Made by a program: the position numbers and the translations under genes. The notes beneath the pieces were generated by a model that had not been told where the DNA came from, did no database searches, and was given only the letters and a program-made list of their open reading frames with translations. Source: Pseudalkalibacillus sp051842935 (GTDB lineage Bacteria > Bacillota > Bacilli > Bacillales > Fictibacillaceae). Taken from it: 64,000 nucleotides of DNA. The DNA lies in contig NZ_JBPXRR010000001.1 in the NCBI RefSeq assembly GCF_051842935.1, forward strand, positions 1-64,000. Direction: 5' to 3'. Below, in pieces: positions 50,120 through 58,090 of this stretch; position 1 is the stretch's first letter; every line of letters starts with the position of its first letter.

Positions 50120-51337
50120 TTATCCGATAGTATGAGTGCCGGGGAGGGGATTTATGTCATGTTGAGAAAACCCAGTAATTGCTAAAACCTGCTCGAACCA
50201 CCGTTTTTCCCATTCCCGTTGAATCGGTGCTTCGTCAAAGACCATCGGCTTCGAATTGACTTCGAATATCCAACAGTGGTTCCCTTGATCAATTCCAAGG
50301 TCGATGGAAAATTCGCAGATCGGTCCTAATGCATTGTCGAGTGTTTTTCCAATCATGATGGCTAAACGGTTCAATCGTTCCCCGTGGAGTGGCGCCATGT
50401 TCACAGGTAACAGAGTACCGCCGCTCGGAACGTGGGTGGTCAGCTTACCTTTTCCTGCACAACGAATTCCATACCCTGAAACTCGCCAGCCATCCGGTCC
50501 CTTTTGGACGAGGACCCGATAATCGTATGGGAGACCCTCTATTTTCTTCCGCACAATGAAAGGCTGGGCGATAAACCTCACTGTGTGGTCAAAACGCTTT
50601 TTCCAAAACTCCGTAACATCTTCAAATGAATCCAATCCTGCATTAGAGAAAGCCTGGAGCTTACCATTAGACGACCTCTCAAGCTTCAAGACACCGCTTC
50701 CTTTTGATCGTGATGTAGGTTTCAGGATAATGGCTCCATGATCCTTTAGCATCTGTCTCAAAACCTGTGGAGAGGTGACGCGCTTCGTTTCTGGCAAGAA
50801 CGGTTGTAAGTGGACATGGTGGTTCAATAATAGATACGTCTCCCATTTAGATAAAAAAGAGCGGTTGAAAAAAGGGATCCCATATTCATTCAACCAGCTC
50901 ATATTCTCTTCATACTCGAGAGAATCTTCGTCGTCAGGCGATGGAATCCGGTTATAAACGAAGTCGGGATAAGGCAGGCGGATTTTAATCCATTGATGTG
51001 TAACAGGATGGAGGGTGTAGCCGTCTACTGCGTCCACCTTGATCCCCGACCTTGTAAAAACGAATGCGAAGCCATGATGGCTATGCACATGGTTGATGAA
51101 CCTTTGAAACGTCTTGGTATTCCCTGTAAAAGGAGCGTCTTTACTCGATGAAGCCAAAATCCCGACGACGGGACCGAGTTTCGTCTGCTTTTCGTGCAGC
51201 ACCGTTTTAAACGTTTCGTCATCTGTATCTGTTTCAAGATAGGAGATAGGTGTGTCAAGCACACCCCATGTGTAGGCTTTACCTTTTTCCCGATGAAACC
51301 ATTGCTTCTTTTTTACATTGTAGAAAAGCGGGATCAT
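50120..51337 (-). CDS. YheC/YheD-family ATP-grasp protein (third paralogue)
   Basis: This 405-aa protein belongs to the YheC/YheD endospore-coat-associated family with an ATP-grasp fold in the C-terminal two thirds: nucleotide loop LKPTSRSKGSGVLKLE (about 190-205) and metal/catalytic EVNSKPMVFDE near 380. ATP-grasp enzymes usually ligate a carboxylate to an amine or thiol, but no activity is known to me for this family. ATG overlaps the stop of the preceding paralogue (ATGA), so translation is coupled. It is the third of three tandem paralogues. Confidence 0.85.
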   Translation of the reverse strand: MIPLFYNVKKKQWFHREKGKAYTWGVLDTPISYLETDTDDETFKTVLHEKQTKLGPVVGILASSSKDAPFTGNTKTFQRFINHVHSHHGFAFVFTRSGIKVDAVDGYTLHPVTHQWIKIRLPYPDFVYNRIPSPDDEDSLEYEENMSWLNEYGIPFFNRSFLSKWETYLLLNHHVHLQPFLPETKRVTSPQVLRQMLKDHGAIILKPTSRSKGSGVLKLERSSNGKLQAFSNAGLDSFEDVTEFWKKRFDHTVRFIAQPFIVRKKIEGLPYDYRVLVQKGPDGWRVSGYGIRCAGKGKLTTHVPSGGTLLPVNMAPLHGERLNRLAIMIGKTLDNALGPICEFSIDLGIDQGNHCWIFEVNSKPMVFDEAPIQREWEKRWFEQVLAITGFSQHDINPLPGTHTIG

Positions 51338-52704
51338 TGTTTGACAGCTGCCTGTTGTCCAATTGATTGTTCAAACAAGTAAAGGGCATATTGGAAAGGA
51401 AGTTCGAGCGTTTTTCGATCATAGGCATTCAAATTCGGATGGTCGAAAATGCTTCTACCGGGCTTCGAGTTTGCCTCGAACATCCAGATCGATCCTTTTT
51501 CATCGACACCTAAATCGAATCCGATTTCCCCGATTTCCCCATTTTCATGCTCGCTCAAAGCATCACTTAAACTTAGCGCTGCCTCTTTAATGTCTTGCAC
51601 AATCGTTTTCGACAATCCAAGGTCATTGATGATTTCCGAAAGACTTAAAGTCTTGCCGCCACTTGTAATATGTGTCGTGATGCTGTCTGAACCCGCAAGT
51701 TTCGCCGCAATCGCACTGACCTCCCATTGTCCTCTCCTCCCACGATTCGTATGGACCCTGAAGTCGATGGCGTTGCCGTTTGACTGGACGAGATGAATAC
51801 CTTGTTGTGCCATGAATCCATCGGTTCCATTCGCGAACTGTTTTCGGAGTAGGCGTTTCAAGCTCGTGTAACGTCTCAGCCGGTTCGAATCACTGCTCCG
51901 GAAACGAATATAGTAAAATGGGTCATTCTTTCGCTTGATGATTTGTTGAATCCCATTGCCAAGGCTTCCGTTCGTCGGTTTCAAATAGATGTTTCGATAG
52001 CGGGATAATAGTTGCTCAATCTGATTCTGATTCGGTGACAGTACTGTGTTCGGCAGGAAGTTTCTCACTGTCTTATCCGTCTTCAGTTTTTCATACACCT
52101 GCCATTTATCGAAAAAGCCCGGGTTGAACCAGAGGGCGCCTTGCTCCTGCAGCTTTCCTTTCGTTTCAACTGAGACTTGCATCTGCTCGATTCTACGATT
52201 GGGAAGGCGGTCATAAATGATATTTGGAAAAGGAAAATCCTTTCGTGACCAGCCAGAGGCATCATATTGGTATCCAGTGATTTCACTTTTTTCCCAATCG
52301 ATATGATGGGAGCCGAAGACAAAACAGATCACACCGTTTCTGCGTGCAGCTGATAGGAGCTTCGCGAACATTTTCGTCCTTTCACCGAAAGGGAGATGGA
52401 GATTACTCGTAAAACCGGCGGTAAAGATTCCGACAATCGGACCAGCGTATAAGATGGAGTCCTTATCAAACAGATGGACGGGATCATCGGCCGGCCAGTT
52501 CAACTTTTTTTGTAGAGAGCAAGTCATTGCGTATTGTTCAATCTGATCCGGATGGGGTTGAACTTGAATCGGAATCTGTTTCTGTCCATAACAAACTGTA
52601 TTCGGAAACGACTTTAGATTCATCCATTCCCTGAACTGGCTGTTAGGCGCATACAGGATGTCGGTATTGCCTTCCATGACAGGGATGATTTGAGGGTCGT
52701 GCAT
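51334..52704 (-). CDS. YheC/YheD-family ATP-grasp protein (second paralogue)
   Basis: This 456-aa protein has the same architecture: an N-terminal family-specific domain with GPIVGIFTAGF, then ATP-grasp motifs LKPTNGSLGNGIQQI and FEANSKPGRS. The start is ATG 52704 with AAAGGAG 7 nt upstream; the open frame extends to 53031 but overlaps the upstream paralogue and is unsupported. It is 13 nt after the first paralogue and overlaps the third at ATGA. Size resembles B. subtilis YheD (about 450 aa). Confidence 0.87.
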   Translation of the reverse strand: MHDPQIIPVMEGNTDILYAPNSQFREWMNLKSFPNTVCYGQKQIPIQVQPHPDQIEQYAMTCSLQKKLNWPADDPVHLFDKDSILYAGPIVGIFTAGFTSNLHLPFGERTKMFAKLLSAARRNGVICFVFGSHHIDWEKSEITGYQYDASGWSRKDFPFPNIIYDRLPNRRIEQMQVSVETKGKLQEQGALWFNPGFFDKWQVYEKLKTDKTVRNFLPNTVLSPNQNQIEQLLSRYRNIYLKPTNGSLGNGIQQIIKRKNDPFYYIRFRSSDSNRLRRYTSLKRLLRKQFANGTDGFMAQQGIHLVQSNGNAIDFRVHTNRGRRGQWEVSAIAAKLAGSDSITTHITSGGKTLSLSEIINDLGLSKTIVQDIKEAALSLSDALSEHENGEIGEIGFDLGVDEKGSIWMFEANSKPGRSIFDHPNLNAYDRKTLELPFQYALYLFEQSIGQQAAVKQ

Positions 52705-52717
52705 ACGAAAGCTCCTT

Positions 52718-54115
52718 TCATCGTTTGCTTTTATGGTGATTCCATTCATGAGAAGATGTTGTGTAAAGGTAGTTTGCAAACAGGAAAACGCCCTTGGCGG
52801 AAGGACGGATTTCACCAGATTCACGCTGAATCGACGCATGCTTTGAAGGCTTCGTATTGACTTCGAGGATCCATACGTGTCCTTCCGTATCCACACCGAA
52901 ATCAATACCGAACTCTCCGTAGATTCCGTTTGCTTTTTCATGAATACATTGCGCCGTTTCAATAGCGAGATCGAAAAGGACCGAGCGGATGTATTTCGCT
53001 TTTTGTATCGGAAAGCGTTTTTCCAACACATCCATCAATGGCTCGATTGCAGCCCCGCTTGAGACGTTCGTGATAATACGGTTTCTAGTCCCGACCCTTG
53101 CCGTACTTGAGGTGATACACCATATACCGTATTCGTTCCGGTTGCAAAGTATACGAAAATCTACATAGCTGTCGTTTTGCTGAATGAGTGGGATACCCTG
53201 TTGAAGGATATAGTGTTCCTCAGGAACATACTGTTCAATGAATGTGATTACACCTTGTTCATTCAATAATGGGAGAGGTGGATCCAATGCTTTCGATGCA
53301 TCCAATCGGAACTGCCCATCGGATAGGCGGGTGATTCGTAAGATTCCTCTGCCTTCACTGCCATCGATCGGTTTTAAAAACAGACTCGGAAACGTGTTCA
53401 AGAGCTCAAGGATGGATTCTTCCTCCTTAAGCTGAATGGTTTTCGGCAAGTGTGCGGCCAACGCATTGCGATCCACAAGGAGGTTGAACACATCCCATTT
53501 GGATAAGAAACGGTCATTGAAATAAGGGATGCCCCAATCCTGACAACGGTTGAAAAATTGCACGCAAGGAACTGAACGTTCGAATTTCCTGTTGGAAATG
53601 CGATTATAGATCACATCCGGAAAAGGGTATACGTCTTTTAGAAGTTCCGTTCCATTGAACCGATAACCCCAGATTCGGTCCTCATCCACATCGTCGATTG
53701 AAAACATATAGAAGAGCGCATGATGTTGTTGACAGTATTCATTCAGTTCCGAAGCGAAATCGGTAAGCTTTCCGAAATCGTCCTTTTGGTCTTCCTGTTT
53801 TTCCACGAGCATCGATAAGATCGGCCCGACTTGGAGTTCGTTTTTTTCCACATGATAAGAAAGCGTATAGGTGCGATGTGGAGAAGGTAAAATGTGGTTC
53901 AGGGCGAGTTCCTCCGGAAAGAGCATCAGACTGAAAGTGTCGTCCAATTTCGGTTCACACGTCACCAAAAAACGTTCACTACCGAATCGGAACCAGGTTT
54001 TACTACCCGGCTCGATTTGGAATGAGGTACATAAATGGTTGCTGAGCCATATGACATAGGGGGTTGAGGAAGTATGTGGCGTATAGGCGATTTGGATCGT
54101 TTCTTTTCCCTTCAT
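52718..54115 (-). CDS. YheC/YheD-family ATP-grasp protein (first paralogue)
   Basis: This 465-aa first gene of the operon has GPILSMLVEK in the N-terminal part, LKPIDGSEGRGILRI in the ATP loop and LEVNTKPSKHA in the catalytic region. A FNDRFLSKWDVF segment precedes the ATP loop and recurs in all three paralogues as RSFLSKWETY or PGFFDKWQVY. GAGGGAG is 4 nt before the ATG. It is divergent from yheB, as yheC/yheD and yheB are neighbours in B. subtilis. Confidence 0.87.
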   Translation of the reverse strand: MKGKETIQIAYTPHTSSTPYVIWLSNHLCTSFQIEPGSKTWFRFGSERFLVTCEPKLDDTFSLMLFPEELALNHILPSPHRTYTLSYHVEKNELQVGPILSMLVEKQEDQKDDFGKLTDFASELNEYCQQHHALFYMFSIDDVDEDRIWGYRFNGTELLKDVYPFPDVIYNRISNRKFERSVPCVQFFNRCQDWGIPYFNDRFLSKWDVFNLLVDRNALAAHLPKTIQLKEEESILELLNTFPSLFLKPIDGSEGRGILRITRLSDGQFRLDASKALDPPLPLLNEQGVITFIEQYVPEEHYILQQGIPLIQQNDSYVDFRILCNRNEYGIWCITSSTARVGTRNRIITNVSSGAAIEPLMDVLEKRFPIQKAKYIRSVLFDLAIETAQCIHEKANGIYGEFGIDFGVDTEGHVWILEVNTKPSKHASIQRESGEIRPSAKGVFLFANYLYTTSSHEWNHHKSKR

Positions 54116-54216
54116 TGGACTCCCTCATTTTTATTGCATTTATAGGCATCTGCGGATATCGTATACTATGGTAAGATATGAAAAATGGTGACATCAGTTC
54201 GGGAAGGTTGAGATAG

Positions 54217-55356
54217 ATGGAGTTTTTATGGATCATACTTATGATGGTAGTGATCGGAGCGGCGATTGGCGGGTTCACGAACTCTCTTGCCATCAAAATG
54301 TTATTCAGACCTTATCAGGCAATCTATATAGGACGTTTCAAACTCCCGTTTACGCCGGGGTTGATCCCGAAAAGAAGGGAAGAGCTTGCGGTCCAGCTCG
54401 GACAAATGACCGTGAACCATCTCATTACAAAAGAGGGATTGGAAAAGAAGCTACAGCAGTCTCAATTCAAAGAAGAGCTCGTGGCGTGGGCACGCCGTGA
54501 GATGAAGAAGCAGATCGGGAAAGAGCGGACACTGAACGAATGCGTAGTCGGTTTATTCAATAAAGAGGACGTAACCAAGTCACTGGAAGATCAGTTGAAA
54601 AGCTATATGAACGCCAAGGTATCTGAAAAGATTTCAGAGATCGAAGGAAAGCCGATTAAAGAGGTTGTGCCCGAGTCTTTACTTAAAAATATAGACGCCT
54701 ACATACCTGAGACGACGGATTTCATCCAGTCACGGCTGATTGATTTTATCAAAAGTCCGGAAGGTAAGATGCAGCTGAAGCGATTAGTGGATGATTTCCT
54801 TGCAGGGAGGGGCATGCTAGGCAATATGATCAACATGTTCCTCGGGAATGAAAGTCTGATTGATAAGGTTCAATCGGAGTTGATTAAACTCCTTCAAAGG
54901 CATACAGTCTCTTCTATGATGGAAGAAGTGTTGATGAAAGAATGGAACGCACTGAAAGAGAGACCGGCTTCAGAACTGATCGACTTGTTGAAGCTCAAGG
55001 AAGGACAGGAACATGTCATTGATTATGTTGTTCGGCAAGTGGACCTGGAAGGGATATTCAACAAACCTCTTCATGAATTGTTAAGCCCTTACTTACCTTA
55101 TATTGAAGATGAACTCATTCCACACGCAATCAATCTTGGGTTGGATGGAATCGCGGGCCATATGGAAGAGATCATGGAGAAGCTACAGCTATCAGAGCTC
55201 GTCCGCCATCAAGTTCAAACGTTCTCTGTACAGCGGCTTGAGGAGATGGTCCTTTCCATTTCAAGGAGTGAATTGAAGATGATTACGTACCTGGGAGCGT
55301 TACTCGGTGGTGCAATCGGCTTCATACAAGGGCTGATGGTTTACTTCCTTACGTAA
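54217..55356 (+). CDS. yheB: DUF445 membrane protein YheB
   Basis: This 379-aa protein has an N-terminal membrane helix (about 3-22), the family signature GGFTNSLAIKMLFRPY and FTPGLIPKRREELA just after it, a long helical central region, and a C-terminal membrane helix before the stop (GALLGGAIGFIQGLMVYFL). It matches B. subtilis YheB in length and neighbours. Function unknown; the fold suggests a membrane-tethered coiled-coil scaffold. GGGAAGGTTGAG precedes the ATG. yheA follows after 66 bp. Confidence 0.92.
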   Translation: MEFLWIILMMVVIGAAIGGFTNSLAIKMLFRPYQAIYIGRFKLPFTPGLIPKRREELAVQLGQMTVNHLITKEGLEKKLQQSQFKEELVAWARREMKKQIGKERTLNECVVGLFNKEDVTKSLEDQLKSYMNAKVSEKISEIEGKPIKEVVPESLLKNIDAYIPETTDFIQSRLIDFIKSPEGKMQLKRLVDDFLAGRGMLGNMINMFLGNESLIDKVQSELIKLLQRHTVSSMMEEVLMKEWNALKERPASELIDLLKLKEGQEHVIDYVVRQVDLEGIFNKPLHELLSPYLPYIEDELIPHAINLGLDGIAGHMEEIMEKLQLSELVRHQVQTFSVQRLEEMVLSISRSELKMITYLGALLGGAIGFIQGLMVYFLT

Positions 55357-55422
55357 TTCTTGTTATAGTGGAAGAGGTGCTTAATAGTAACGGCATGAAA
55401 TGCAAATATTAGGAGGCTAAAT

Positions 55423-55785
55423 ATGAGTAAAAATGTCCATGATGCGGCATACAATCTAGAAACAGCGTTGCGTGAAAGTGATGATTTCCAAGAGCTTCGC
55501 AATCTGTATGATCAAGTGAACGCGGATGAGAGCGTGAAGAACATGTTCGATAACTTCCGTAACTTGCAAGTAGAGCTTCAACAAAAGCAGATGCAAGGTC
55601 AACAAATCACAGAAGAAGAAGCTCAGAAAGCACAACAAACGTTTGAACTCGTTCAACAGAACGAAGTGATCTCTAAGTTGATGAACGCTGAGCAACGCGT
55701 AAGCCAATTGATTCAGGACATTAACAAGATTGTGACGAAGCCTTTGGAAGAATTGTACGGTAATCCAGAGGATCCACAACAATAA
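55423..55785 (+). CDS. yheA: YlbF-family protein YheA (UPF0342)
   Basis: This 120-aa all-helical protein begins VHDAAYNLETALRESDDF, the YheA/YmcA-like N-terminus, with a heptad-rich helical stretch QVELQQKQMQGQQITEEEAQ. YlbF and YmcA relatives form a complex with YaaT affecting RNase Y and competence, biofilm and sporulation; YheA itself is of unknown function. AGGAGGCTAAAT precedes the ATG. It lies directly after yheB, as in B. subtilis, and ends at a terminator. Confidence 0.93.
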   Translation: MSKNVHDAAYNLETALRESDDFQELRNLYDQVNADESVKNMFDNFRNLQVELQQKQMQGQQITEEEAQKAQQTFELVQQNEVISKLMNAEQRVSQLIQDINKIVTKPLEELYGNPEDPQQ

Positions 55786-55797
55786 TCGCAAGAAGTG

Positions 55798-55833
55798 AAA
55801 ATGGCTGACACCCTCGAGTGTCAGCCATTTTTT
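55798..55833 (+). terminator. terminator after yheA
   Basis: AAATGGCTGACA/TGTCAGCCATTT stem followed by seven T. Confidence 0.94.
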
Positions 55834-55850
55834 TATGTCCAACCGGTCGC

Positions 55851-56657
55851 TTAATCCTGTGGGTTCTCTTTGAACCACTTTACACCGAAGTCGACCGACT
55901 CCCGTATGCTGAAGAGCTTGCAGGTTGCTGAGCCGACTTTCCCGATCGTGACATCGTGCTCTTGTTCAAAAGCCTTGCCGATCGCTCCGAATGGTTCATC
56001 ATCATAATCGATCTCCAAATAATTTTTCCATACCCTTTTGCCGTTCTCGAGAATAGGGGCACCCTTCGACATAGCTTTACGTGCGCCTGCTCGATGCTCT
56101 GAAAGATGGAATGACGTGTGGGTGTCAAAATCTGATCCGAGGAAGAGGACTTGTGCACCCATCTTATAAAGCTTAGCGAGTGGTGATTGTTCACCGAGCC
56201 CATCGTCCAAGGAATGATCGCTCGTTACATATGGCGCATCCTGCCCCCACGCTGCGAACGACATATTCGGATGATAGCTTCGTAATACCCCTGAATACGT
56301 GCGGAATAGTTCAGGTATCGTCCCGATTGCCCTGGTCGGGGTTTTATCGACTTCGAATGGCGGCATCGTCTCACGGATCGTTTCCCACCAATCTTCCGGT
56401 ACAGGAGGGTTCTCCCAATTGGCTGGATCTGATAGTCCTCCTGAGTGTGCAGGCATGACGAGCGTTCCTTTCTCAGTCAACACATCCATCAAAGCCTGGA
56501 TGACCGTCTGACTCCCGCCGCATACCCAGCCTAATGATTTTAACGAAGCATGCACGAGGATGGTATCACCCGGCTGAACCCCTAAATTGCGTAAGTCTTC
56601 TGCTATGGTGAATCTTGTTCTTGGTTGGTCTGTCTGTTCTACTAGTTGTTTTTCCAT
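55851..56657 (-). CDS. AAC(3)-family aminoglycoside N-acetyltransferase-like protein (YokD-like)
   Basis: This 268-aa antibiotic-NAT/AAC(3)-VI type enzyme has VHASLKSLGWVCGGSQTVI near the N-terminus, the KGTLVMPAHSGG strand, RSYHPNMSFAAWG with the active-site-type His, and FLGSDFDTHTSFHLSEHRAG. Members acetylate aminoglycosides, but many chromosomal homologues (B. subtilis YokD, B. anthracis BA2930) have other or weak activity, so resistance should not be assumed. The start is ATG 56657 with AGAAGGAGG upstream; the extension to 56684 is unsupported. It is divergent from yhaX. Confidence 0.87.
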   Translation of the reverse strand: MEKQLVEQTDQPRTRFTIAEDLRNLGVQPGDTILVHASLKSLGWVCGGSQTVIQALMDVLTEKGTLVMPAHSGGLSDPANWENPPVPEDWWETIRETMPPFEVDKTPTRAIGTIPELFRTYSGVLRSYHPNMSFAAWGQDAPYVTSDHSLDDGLGEQSPLAKLYKMGAQVLFLGSDFDTHTSFHLSEHRAGARKAMSKGAPILENGKRVWKNYLEIDYDDEPFGAIGKAFEQEHDVTIGKVGSATCKLFSIRESVDFGVKWFKENPQD

Positions 56658-56790
56658 GACGAATCCTCCTTCTGACCCACACAATCTATTCGTGAAGGGA
56701 AGAGGAAATTCCTGTTTCCTTTACAGTTCTACTTTCTTTCACTCGTACATAGAGTTGAGAAGAGGAGAACTCTAGATTGGGGGGATTATC

Positions 56791-57651
56791 CTGGTTTATC
56801 GACTGCTGGCTCTAGACATCGATGGTACCCTGCTGAAAAGTAATTTCAAGATTGACCGTTCGACAAAGGATGCGATTGATTATGTCCGTAAAAAAGGTGT
56901 GTATGTCACGCTTGCGACAGGGCGGAACTTTCCTTCTGCTAAGAAGATTGCAAAGGACCTGAAGCTCGACTGCATACTGATTACGCATAACGGAGCATTA
57001 ATTGCTTCTTCCATTGATGAACCACTCTACGAAAACAGGATTTCAGCGGAAAAAGTGAGAAACATTGTAAAAGTGGTAGAGGATTATGACGCGCATGTGC
57101 GTCTATTGCATGAACGCTATGCTTTAGGTAATCAAGTGCAGCAAAAGTCACAGCTGGTTGCGAAAATGACGATGGGCATCGGCGATCCGCTGTTCTATCC
57201 GGTCACCTTTACGGAAAGGCTGAGCAATCATCTCGAAGAGAAACCGATGTCCGTTCCGAAGATCGACATTCAATTTTTCAACGAAGAGGAAAAAGAAGAA
57301 GCATACGAAAGGCTCATGGAAGAGTTTGAGGAGATCGATGTTACAGCCTCGACACGTTGCGGATTCGAGATCGGCCCAAAAGGTGTGAGTAAAGCGTCAG
57401 GTCTTCAATTCCTTGGCAATCATTTAGGTATTTCCTTGAAAGAGATGGTAGCAGTAGGAGATTTCACGAACGATATTGAAATGATCCGTCAGGTAGGATT
57501 AGGTGTAGCGATGGGCAATGCGCCAGAGTCCGTTCAGAATGCGGCGGATTGGGTGACGAGATCCAACGACCAACATGGGGTCGGCTACATGGTCCGCGAA
57601 GTTTTCCGAAGACAGATGAAAATGCAGATCGAACAACCGATGGAACACTAA
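56791..57651 (+). CDS. yhaX: HAD-superfamily (Cof-type) phosphatase YhaX, apparent CTG start
   Basis: This 286-aa HAD IIB hydrolase has motif I ALDIDGTLLKSN at residues 6-17, ATGRNFPSA as motif II, and motif IV VAVGDFTNDIEMI; the cap domain lies between. YhaX of B. subtilis is about 288 aa and begins MIYRLLALNIDGTLL. Here the corresponding frame reads CTG-GTT-TAT-CGA, with GGGGGG 6 nt before the CTG. No ATG, GTG or TTG in frame would include motif I; the first one (GTG 56899) would delete the catalytic aspartate. A non-standard CTG start or a single-base error must be involved. A terminator follows. Confidence 0.85.
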   Translation: MVYRLLALDIDGTLLKSNFKIDRSTKDAIDYVRKKGVYVTLATGRNFPSAKKIAKDLKLDCILITHNGALIASSIDEPLYENRISAEKVRNIVKVVEDYDAHVRLLHERYALGNQVQQKSQLVAKMTMGIGDPLFYPVTFTERLSNHLEEKPMSVPKIDIQFFNEEEKEEAYERLMEEFEEIDVTASTRCGFEIGPKGVSKASGLQFLGNHLGISLKEMVAVGDFTNDIEMIRQVGLGVAMGNAPESVQNAADWVTRSNDQHGVGYMVREVFRRQMKMQIEQPMEH

Positions 57652-57664
57652 AGAAGAGGTTTGA

Positions 57665-57695
57665 GGAACCGCTCCGCATTGGGGGGCGGTTCTTT
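57665..57695 (+). terminator. terminator after yhaX
   Basis: GAACCGCTCC/GGGGCGGTTC-type stem followed by TTTT. Confidence 0.8.
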
Positions 57696-57716
57696 TCATG
57701 GTAAAAAAGTATGGAA

Positions 57717-57800
57717 TTCCACAAGTGAGCGGGAAAGTTCCACAAGTGAGTAGCAAAGTTCCCTAAGTAGGCATAAAAGTTCCACAAGTTGATTCTCATT
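57717..57800. repeat. four-copy 21-bp tandem repeat
   Basis: TTCCACAAGTGAGTAGCAAAG-type units start at 57717, 57738, 57759 and 57780, exactly 21 bp apart; the third has TTCCCTAAG. It lies directly after the yhaX terminator. No ribosome site or ORF is evident. Confidence 0.9.
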
Positions 57801-58090
57801 CATCATATCTAGCCCCTGCTAATGTTACAAATGTTACAGAAAATGAAAACCCTTTCAATTTCTCTGATTTTCTTATGGAACCCTCTGACAAAATCTGCTA
57901 CGAATCGCACAACATGCAATCGCTAAAATTCCTGTTATTACAGCAAAATTTCATATGTTAAAATATACCACCTCGTTTTTTGTTGAGAAAGCACGATGGA
58001 AAGAATGTTAAAAGAATGTTAAGCGGTAGGGATACCCCTCCTTCTTCGAGAAATTATGTCATGCATCTTAAAATTTGAAGGAGGATTATG
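57801..58090. other. leader region of the aldehyde dehydrogenase gene
   Basis: A 290-bp non-coding stretch. It contains direct repeats AATGTTACA (twice, about 57829) and AAAGAATGTTA (twice, about 58000), the cre-like site listed separately, and AT-rich sequence. No riboswitch was recognised. Confidence 0.5.
57844..57857. promoter_or_regulatory. cre-like box upstream of dhaS
   Basis: TGAAAACCCTTTCA matches the cre pattern TGWAANCGNTNWCA except for C instead of the central G. It lies ~234 bp upstream of the ATG, so relevance depends on where transcription starts. Confidence 0.4.

Noticed and set aside
55851..56657. Acquired aminoglycoside resistance gene
   Set aside because: The family is common as a chromosomal housekeeping gene in Bacillaceae; no mobile-element signs surround it, so acquired resistance is not claimed.
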